Shown one piece after another: positions 58,526-64,000 of a stretch of 64,000 bases of DNA (the stretch's first letter is position 1; the number at the start of each line of letters is the position of its first letter). A program made the position numbers and the translations under genes. The notes under the pieces are model-generated. The model worked only from the letters and a program-made list of their open reading frames with translations, ran no database searches and had not been told where the DNA came from. The stretch is from Pinus tabuliformis (lineage: Eukaryota; Streptophyta; Pinopsida; Pinales; Pinaceae), in the NCBI GenBank assembly GCA_031772625.1, contig CM062807.1:1152063007-1152127006 (forward strand). The letters are read 5' to 3'.

Positions 58526-59528
58526 TCTATCTCCCAAGAGATCAGCATCTCAACCTGACCACCAAGATGATTCGATTCTTTTATTGAGGAAAATGATAGT
58601 AAAAAATATATGTGTTTTAAAATATGAGAGAAAATTTTGATATGATGCTGAGAGTTGCGTAGGGAGAAATATTTCTCCATTCCTCATTTTTATATTGAAG
58701 TGTTGAATATTTTTCCCCGTATGTAATTGTTCTTTAGTATTTCTTCCAGCCGCCCACTACGTAACGAAGATGCTCACCTAAATATTATATATTAGGCACC
58801 CGTGTAATTTTGTATTCATTAGTCCATGCCAATTTTCCTTTTCATAATCCATGGCTTCTGAAGGCGACTTGGGCCGTCCCTGTACAATGTACTTCGTCTA
58901 GGTCCACGTCAATTTTCGTATGGAGCCGGTGGAATCTCAATGTCAATTACACATTTTTTATTTTTTTCACCCGTGGATAATAGAGTCAAAGTCCATGCCG
59001 TGTATGGGCAGTCGCAAAGTTGCAATTCCAAGACCATGGACCGTGTAATTGAAGAGTGTTTTTTCATTTACTAATAAATACCGACCAGTGTTTTTCCATT
59101 TACTATTAAATACCGACCAGTTTTTTCAAATCCCAATACTGCGTTCGTGTGTTGATGTCGCCTCGTCCCTGGAAGATGGAAATCCTCTAGTTTTGCCAGG
59201 AGATTAAGGAAGAGCATTGAGCTCCTACATTAGCAGGGCACAAGGAAAGGAAAATAATAGAAATTTTGGTAAGATTTGATAAAATTTAATAAAATTTTTG
59301 AGAAATTTATATTAGAGTTATACAGTTTTTAAGATTTAGATGTCAAAAATTTTGAGAAATTTAGATTAAAATTATCCAGTTTTAAGATTTAGATGTCAAA
59401 CAATTTTGATAATACTAAATTTATTTCATTGCAGAAACAAAAAAGCCAGATTCCAGCAACTTTTGCCTTCTGGCACCTTGGTAGACAACGCCCATTTTCA
59501 GGCCCTGCCCTGCCCTGCCCTAGGAGCG
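58526..59528 (+). promoter_or_regulatory. 5' region of CRK copy 2
   Basis: From about 58610 it matches the CRK copy 1 upstream region but carries one copy of the segment that is duplicated there, and TATGTAA (about 58720) where copy 1 has TATATAA. An alternative TATATTA lies near 58787. CCATTTACTA(A/T)TAAATACCGACCAG is doubled at about 59065-59113. A likely 5' UTR intron is 59269-59434 (GGTAAGATTT ... CATTGCAG). No separate gene is seen. Confidence 0.5.
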
Positions 59529-62500
59529 ATGGCAAGGGAGATAAAAGCTTTCATCAACACCATGTCACTTATCGTTAATGTTTGTATATTTATGCGTCTC
59601 TCATCTGCTGATCCTCACACTAATATTGTTTGGGATTATTGTGGGAAAAGCAAATATACAAACTGTAGCGCCTTCCAGAGTCATCTGAACCAGGTTATGG
59701 ACTTACTGGTGACTAACGTCTATCCCAGTGGATACAATGTATCATCTATTGTGGTGGAGGACAACAGAATTTGTTCAGTTTATGGGCTTGTCCAGTGCCG
59801 GGGAGATTTAAACCCTTCCGATTGCCAACAGTGCGCATCTACAGCGAAATCAAGGCTGCTTCAGGGATGCGATAATGATGAACCTGGATTTATTCAACTG
59901 GACGGCTGCTTCTTACGTTACGACAATTTTCAGTTTTATTCCGAAGAGATTGAGACTGAACCAGTGAATGTTCTTTGCGGTCCTAGGAACAGCGGTCGGC
60001 CACAACTATCCCCATTAGATGTAAGGCGCATGCTGTTCGATATTACCGTGAAAGCTACACAGAATCCGGCACTTTTTGCTGCAGATTCAGTCTCTGAACC
60101 TTCTAGTTTAACGGAGACTGTGTACAGCATGGCACAGTGTTGGAAAGATCTGTCTTCAGCAAACTGCGGATTGTGCCTAACTTATGCCCTGGTAAATATA
60201 TTGTCATGCCCAAATGGAACTCTGGGAGCACGATCCGGCTTAAGCAGTTGCTTTTTGCGTTATGATGTTGATGATTTTCTAGACATTTCCGTTCACTCGC
60301 AGCGTCCTGCAGGATCCGGTATCGTCTTCTCACAGTTTACGACGAATTTGAGTTTAATGTGATTGTAAGCTGAAATTAATTTGATTATAAATTCAGGAAT
60401 ATTTTAAAATTTTGATGTTGGAATATTGAAAATTTTAGGAACTGAATTTAATTATTGAAAATTTTAGAAACTGAAATTAATTTGATTATTGAAAATTTGA
60501 GAAACTTAAAATTAATTTGGTTATAGATTTAGGAATATTTTAAAATTCTGATTTTGGAATATTTTGAAAATTTTATATTTAATTTTTTTAATATTATGAA
60601 AATATTTCAGTTGTTAAATTAGTAGTAGGGATAGTTATAATTGGTGTTATGGGCTAATGTAGATTTACTCATTACTATTATTTGTTGTTCAAGGAAAACC
60701 ATACTATTTAAAATTACTTGTTGGTAGTACTTAAAAAAGTAAGCTTTCACTCTTATAAGTAACTAGGTTTTGAGTGGTTAATCTATTACTTTAAATCAAA
60801 AAAAATGAACTCTTAACTAGACACAGTCAATTTTAAAGCATGAAAATTTTACATTTAATTATTTTTCATTGAATATTTTCAAAATATTCCAAAATCTACT
60901 CTATAACAAAAAAAAATTAATTAATTTTATTTTAGTGAATTAAACTATAGCGAATTTGCTAATATTTTTTCTGTAAATTTTATGCAGAAGGCAAAAGATC
61001 TAAGGTGTTGGGGATAGCCTTGGGCTTAGTAGCCGCTACCGTTGGATTAATTGCATCCATAGGGATATGGAAGTGGAATTTTTTCTCTCATTTGAAATGT
61101 TGGGAACAGAATTCTGGAACCAGAGGTCTTTAAGTTGCTACTGCATTTACTGTTAAAGATTTAAGATGTGTCTCATTAACTTTTTCTTTGCAGTTCTTTG
61201 AAACAATTTATTATGATGACCGAGTATTATGTGAAATATGTATTCAAAATTCAAATAGATGTCATGTGATTGTTTTCTCAGGTGAGAGAGGAGAATTTAC
61301 CTCATCGCCAATGATAGCTAATCCAGAACTTATTATGAATTATGATGCTGTGAGAGAGGCCACGTCAGATTTTAGAACAGAGAATAAGCTTGGCGAAGGA
61401 GGCTTTGGATCCGTTTTTAAAGTGAGTCATTTCTAAACTTAAGTGAAATTAAATATATTGAGGTTAGAGCTTTTAGGTAAGTGGCATAGTTATGTCGATT
61501 GCATAATGGAGAGGTTAATTGACGGTGAGGGGAGAGGGTTATTTGTTTGACTTTTTCCTGAACATCAGATTTTAAGATATTTCTGAATTTGCAATCAACA
61601 TAAGTTTGGGATGATTTGAATGTAGGGTTATTGTTTGATTTTTTTATTTTCTTCAACGTCATATTTTAAGATATTTTTGAATTTGTAATTGACATAAGTT
61701 TAGGATGATTTGAAGGGAGGTTTTTTGTGACTTTTGTGAAAAGAAATATTTAGAAAATTGTCTTCAAAGTTTATCACATAATTGAAATAATTGTTTATTT
61801 GTTTTTAATTATCAAACGTGATTTAATCAACATAAGTTTAGATTTATTTGAATAGAGGGTTATTTGTTTGAATTTTGTTTTCAACATCATCAGATTTTAA
61901 GATATTTCTGAATTTGGGATCGACATAAGTTTAGGATGATTTAGATGGAGGCTTTTGTGACTTCTGTGAAAAAAAATATTTAGAAAATTGTCTTCAAAGT
62001 TTATTACATAATTAAAATAATTATTTATTTATTTCTATTTATTAAATCTAGTTGTTTATCAAGACAATTATTAAATGTGGTTCTCCATCAAGAATATTAA
62101 AATGATGAACCACATTTTCTAAAAGAGTCTACCATGATTAGTCCATTACATAATTGATGAACCACAATTTCTAAAAAAAAGTCGGCCATGATTAGCCTAT
62201 TACATAATTGAAATAATTATCTACACGCTTTTGATCATTAAATGTGGTTCTTCATCAAAACCATTAAAATAATGAACTATCTTTTCCAAAAACTTTGACA
62301 ATTATTTCTCTTATATGATAAATCGGAAAGACAGCTTTCTAAATAAAAATGTTCAAGATTATCAACTAAAAATACAAATAATATGCCAGCTTTCTAAATA
62401 AAAATGTTCAAGATTATCAACTAAAAATACAAATAATATTTGCTGATTTGCAGGGGATTCTACCTGATGGCAGAGAGGTTGCAGTGAAAAGGCTGCGCAT

Positions 62501-63717
62501 AGGTTCAAAGCAAGGAGACGTTGAATTTCTGAATGAAGCAAATCTCATCAATCGTATTCAGCACAGAAATCTAGTGAAATTGCTTGGTTGCTCCGTTGAA
62601 CGCTCAGAGAGGCTGTTAATTTACGAATACCTCCAGAACAGTAGTCTTGACCAGATTTTATTTGGTCTCTACTCGCTCTTGATCTACTTAACGAATGCTG
62701 GTTTGATTCATTTTGTGCATATTGATCTTTTTAATGACTCTGGTGCATTAATGGCAGATACAACAAAACGACATTCGCTTCACTGGAAAAGGAGGTATGA
62801 AATCATAGTTGGAACTGCGCGTGGGCTGGCCTATCTTCACGAGGAATCTGACATTCGGATCATCCACAGAGATATTAAAGCAAGCAATATTTTACTCGAC
62901 AATAAATACAGAGCCAAAATAGCAGATTTTGGGTTAGCCAAATTCTTTGCGGAAGATCAGAGCCACGTCAGCACTAGAGTTGCAGGAACTTTGTAAGAAT
63001 TTACTCAACTTTACATAATAATGAATCACAATACATGAATCACCTCCAGCTCGTAGATATGCATAATTTTAGTAGGCTCAAGAAATCAAGATTTCATTGT
63101 GCAGAGGTTACATGGCTCCTGAGTACGCCTTACGTGGACAGCTGACAGAGAAAGCAGATGTATTCAGCTTTGGAGTGCTTGTACTTGAGATTATCAGCGG
63201 AAGAAAGAATCAGAGTTTGGCTCAAGACATGGAGTTTCTCATTGAAGGGGTAATTGAACGTGGACCCCATTTTTCCAGTAAAATGTTTTAAAAATGTCCA
63301 TATCCTTATGCCGAACATTTTCTAACACTGGTTTTGTTGATATTGGCCAAGCAGGTATGGAAACTGTATAAAGCAGAGAGAGCGTTAGAAGTTATGGATC
63401 CCACATTGGAGGGCAGTTATTCGTGGGAGGAAGGGATTAGAGTGATTAAAATTGGTCTTCTGTGCACGCAAGCAGCTGCAGCGTTGCGGCCTTCAATGTC
63501 CCGCGTGGTGTCGATGCTGACAAGTAAGGAAGAACAGCTTCCTTCCCCAACGAGGCCTGCTTTCATAGATCTGGACTGCGCGGATCCCGACCAGGTTCGA
63601 CGTCCTCCTGCTCCTGAGACAACATTAAGAGGTAACCGGTCGTCAGAAGCTACGACACCTTCCGATATCTTTTCGGCGGCCGCTGATCCTTCATCAGGCA
63701 TTCTGGAGCCCAGGTGA
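59529..63717 (+). CDS. Cysteine-rich receptor-like protein kinase (CRK), copy 2
   Basis: Exons: 59529-60318, 60988-61125, 61282-61421, 62454-62664, 62758-62992, 63105-63249, 63355-63717; GT-AG introns and a continuous 673-codon frame. The first six exon lengths equal those of copy 1; exon 7 is 6 bp shorter (CADPDQV against CADAGPDQV). Domains are as in copy 1: signal peptide, two C-X8-C-X2-C Gnk2 modules, membrane span, kinase with [21 protein letters not shown] and MAPE. Intron 4 (62665-62757, 93 bp) is a multiple of three and has no in-frame stop, so an unspliced form would add 31 residues in the kinase. The Trp at the end of exon 6 is Gly (codon 63247-63249), but the Trp lost in copy 1 is kept here. 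A receptor kinase role is inferred from the family; expression is unknown. Confidence 0.92.
62332..62441 (+). repeat. 55-bp tandem duplication at the end of intron 3 of CRK copy 2
   Basis: CAGCTTTCTAAATAAAAATG starts at 62332 and 62387. Copy 1 has one unit (from about 42828). The second unit ends about 10 bp before the acceptor AG at 62452-62453. Confidence 0.93.
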
Positions 63718-64000
63718 AAACGTATTTCATCGGGTATTTTGAAGGCCAAGTAAGATTTTCATAAAATCTTGTAAAAATGTTGAGAAATCTGGATTATAAT
63801 TTTCAAGCTTCACGATTATCGTGAGTAACAGGTTTTTTTTAATTATGTTAAATCTATTTTTACCTTTCAAAAACAATTTAAAACACTTATGTTTATATTT
63901 TTTGAAATAAAAAAATAAAGATTTCAATCTAGACAAAATTATGACCTCAATAAACAATCCAAAATTAATATATTTTATATTAATTTTGGGCATAGTTATT
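63718..64000. other. 3' flank of CRK copy 2
   Basis: Matches the 3' flank of copy 1 (44235 to about 44480). It contains AAATAAAAAAATAAAG near 63905 that could serve for polyadenylation. No further gene before the window ends. Confidence 0.5.

Noticed and set aside
59406-59528. Upstream start for the CRK copy 2 protein at 59406
   Set aside because: It falls in a probable 5' UTR intron (59269-59434) and would bury the signal peptide; copy 1 has no matching start.

Overview
This is nuclear DNA of a seed plant. The window holds a pair of intron-containing cysteine-rich receptor-like kinase (CRK) genes with spliceosomal introns, embedded in plant Ty1/copia and Ty3/gypsy retrotransposons, an L1-type LINE with a C-terminal RNase H domain, a tRNA-derived SINE and a MITE-like inverted repeat. 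The nested old retrotransposons and long LTRs would suit a gymnosperm, but the sequence does not decide the species. I see no rRNA, tRNA, CRISPR or bacterial-type features.

Layout. 1-4362: a minus-strand copia element (copy 1 of family 'copia-A'), cut by the window start, with its reverse transcriptase deleted. 4930-5246: a degenerate minisatellite. 5247-18420: a minus-strand Ty3/gypsy chromovirus-like element (TSD CACTA) that carries a complete but decayed plus-strand Ty3/gypsy chromovirus at 8637-16215 (TSD ACCTC). 18991-36650: an old minus-strand copia element ('copia-B'), split inside its integrase by a 13-kb LTR element (21124-34207, repeat GGGTAG) that has 3.4-kb LTRs, a gag-like region and no recognisable pol. 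Its upstream part also holds a 455-bp inverted-repeat element, and a SINE with a 13-bp TSD lies at its right edge. 36956-38920: AT-rich DNA with many short tandem duplications.

39933-44234: CRK copy 1. 44235-46865: no gene seen, only a 170-bp direct repeat. 46866-52006: copy 2 of copia-A, containing a solo LTR (TSD TGATG). 52007-58146: a 5'-truncated L1 LINE whose 3' part and flank are duplicated in tandem (unit about 2.1 kb). 58147-58525: AT-rich repeats of the same family found upstream of CRK copy 1. 59529-63717: CRK copy 2.

The two CRK genes are the only apparently functional protein genes. Each has seven exons that join without a frameshift or premature stop (675 and 673 codons), and six of the seven exons have identical lengths. 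Each encodes a signal peptide, two Gnk2/DUF26 modules (C-X8-C-X2-C), one membrane span and a serine/threonine kinase with intact VAVK, HRD, DFG and APE motifs. They are paralogues in the same orientation, about 19.6 kb apart, separated by transposon insertions. They differ in promoter architecture, in one short intron and in which conserved tryptophan each has lost. The remaining coding sequence is transposon polyprotein in various states of decay. In the chromovirus most premature stops are TAG, often where the family has CAG, which fits deamination of methylated CHG sites.
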